Below the pieces are notes generated by a model that was given only the letters and a program-made list of their open reading frames with translations, was not told where the DNA came from and ran no database searches. Positions 5,699 to 5,973 of a stretch of 5,973 nucleotides of DNA are shown in pieces; the stretch's first letter is position 1, and the number at the start of each line of letters is the position of its first letter. This DNA is from DATKCN01 sp035513175 (GTDB taxonomy: Bacteria > Chloroflexota > Chloroflexia > Thermomicrobiales > CFX8): positions 1 to 5,973 of the forward strand of contig DATKCN010000281.1 of NCBI GenBank assembly GCA_035513175.1, given 5' to 3'. A program made the position numbers and the translations under genes.

Positions 5699-5973
5699 GT
5701 GAACCCGGAGCGATTTGATGATCTGACCCGGTCGTTGGGGAGTTCCGTCTCCCGCCGCGCGTTGCTGAAGGTGGCCATTGGCTTGGCCGCTGGCGGCGTG
5801 CTGGCGCGCTTCGGGCGTGGAGGCGCTCAGCGGGCCTCGGCGGCGGAATTCCCGCCGGGCACGGGAGCGTTCATGCAAACCTGGGAGCGCACCGACAGAC
5901 CAGTGGCGGAGGGGCGCGTCTCGCGGACATGGATGTGGGGCCCTGCCTTCACCGCCGCGTTCACGGAACCGTA
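5699..5973 (+). CDS. Tat-exported protein of unknown function, N-terminal part (3' end outside window)
   Basis: From GTG 5699 the frame is open to the window end (91 codons plus two bases). Residues 1-17 are a charged/polar n-region starting VNPERFDDLTRSLG. The twin-arginine motif SRRALLK follows at about 18-24, then the hydrophobic segment VAIGLAAGGVLARF and an alanine-rich stretch (QRASAAEFP) suited to signal cleavage. The product should therefore be folded in the cytoplasm and exported by the Tat pathway. The mature part begins with WERTDRPVAEGRVSRTWMWG, then PAFTAAFTEPY. I recall similar openings in secreted proteins of Chloroflexota but know no function for them. GTG 5699 is the only start after the in-frame TGA at 5669-5671, so the 5' end is well bounded. 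It lacks a recognisable Shine-Dalgarno sequence. Confidence 0.8.
   Translation, partial: MNPERFDDLTRSLGSSVSRRALLKVAIGLAAGGVLARFGRGGAQRASAAEFPPGTGAFMQTWERTDRPVAEGRVSRTWMWGPAFTAAFTEP

Noticed and set aside
5562..5700. Intrinsic terminator after the dehydratase gene
   Set aside because: No GC-rich hairpin followed by a T-run is visible. The dyad at 5663-5677 has a one-base centre and no T tail.
1..5973. CRISPR array, tRNA, rRNA, insertion sequence or defence operon
   Set aside because: No regularly spaced repeats, no tRNA or rRNA-like segments, and no transposase, nuclease or helicase motifs in any plausible frame.

Overview
The window is a GC-rich bacterial segment with five recognisable genes and two decayed gene remnants. 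The incomplete gene at the right edge starts with a twin-arginine leader in the style common in Thermomicrobia-like Chloroflexota. GC-rich codons, GTG starts and a heptamer repeat also fit that group. This placement is an inference from sequence style and rests on no marker gene.

Left part (1-2905): the first 68 bases hold the C-terminal tail of a forward-strand protein, probably an alpha/beta hydrolase. Facing it on the reverse strand is the C-terminal end of a radical SAM/SPASM protein (92-344). It has lost its N-terminal domain and carries a frameshifting deletion. Its visible homology begins directly at the stop codon of the next reverse-strand gene. That gene is a large PAS-PAS-PAS-GGDEF-EAL protein (344-2905) whose diguanylate cyclase, inhibitory-site and phosphodiesterase residues all look intact. 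It should make and/or degrade cyclic di-GMP in response to a sensed signal.

Middle (2906-3504): a gene-poor divergent region of about 600 bases. It contains a nested inverted repeat and what looks like a decayed YHS-type (FCC-x2-C) metal-binding small gene interrupted by TAG.

Right part (3505-5973): a Gfo/Idh/MocA NAD(P)-dependent oxidoreductase and a fold-type II PLP-dependent threonine/serine dehydratase-like enzyme overlap by 4 bases and form a two-gene unit, probably catabolic with an unknown substrate. Copies of a CGCGTCC/CGCATCC heptamer flank the oxidoreductase gene. After the dehydratase, an AT-richer 134-base gap holds a good extended -10 promoter, two near-consensus DnaA boxes and a perfect 15-base dyad. 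It leads into the start of an exported Tat-dependent protein cut by the window end.

I see no CRISPR array, tRNA, rRNA, complete insertion sequence or defence system. Nothing convincingly reveals a new multi-gene system; the most unusual items are the two gene remnants and the regulatory gap before the Tat protein.
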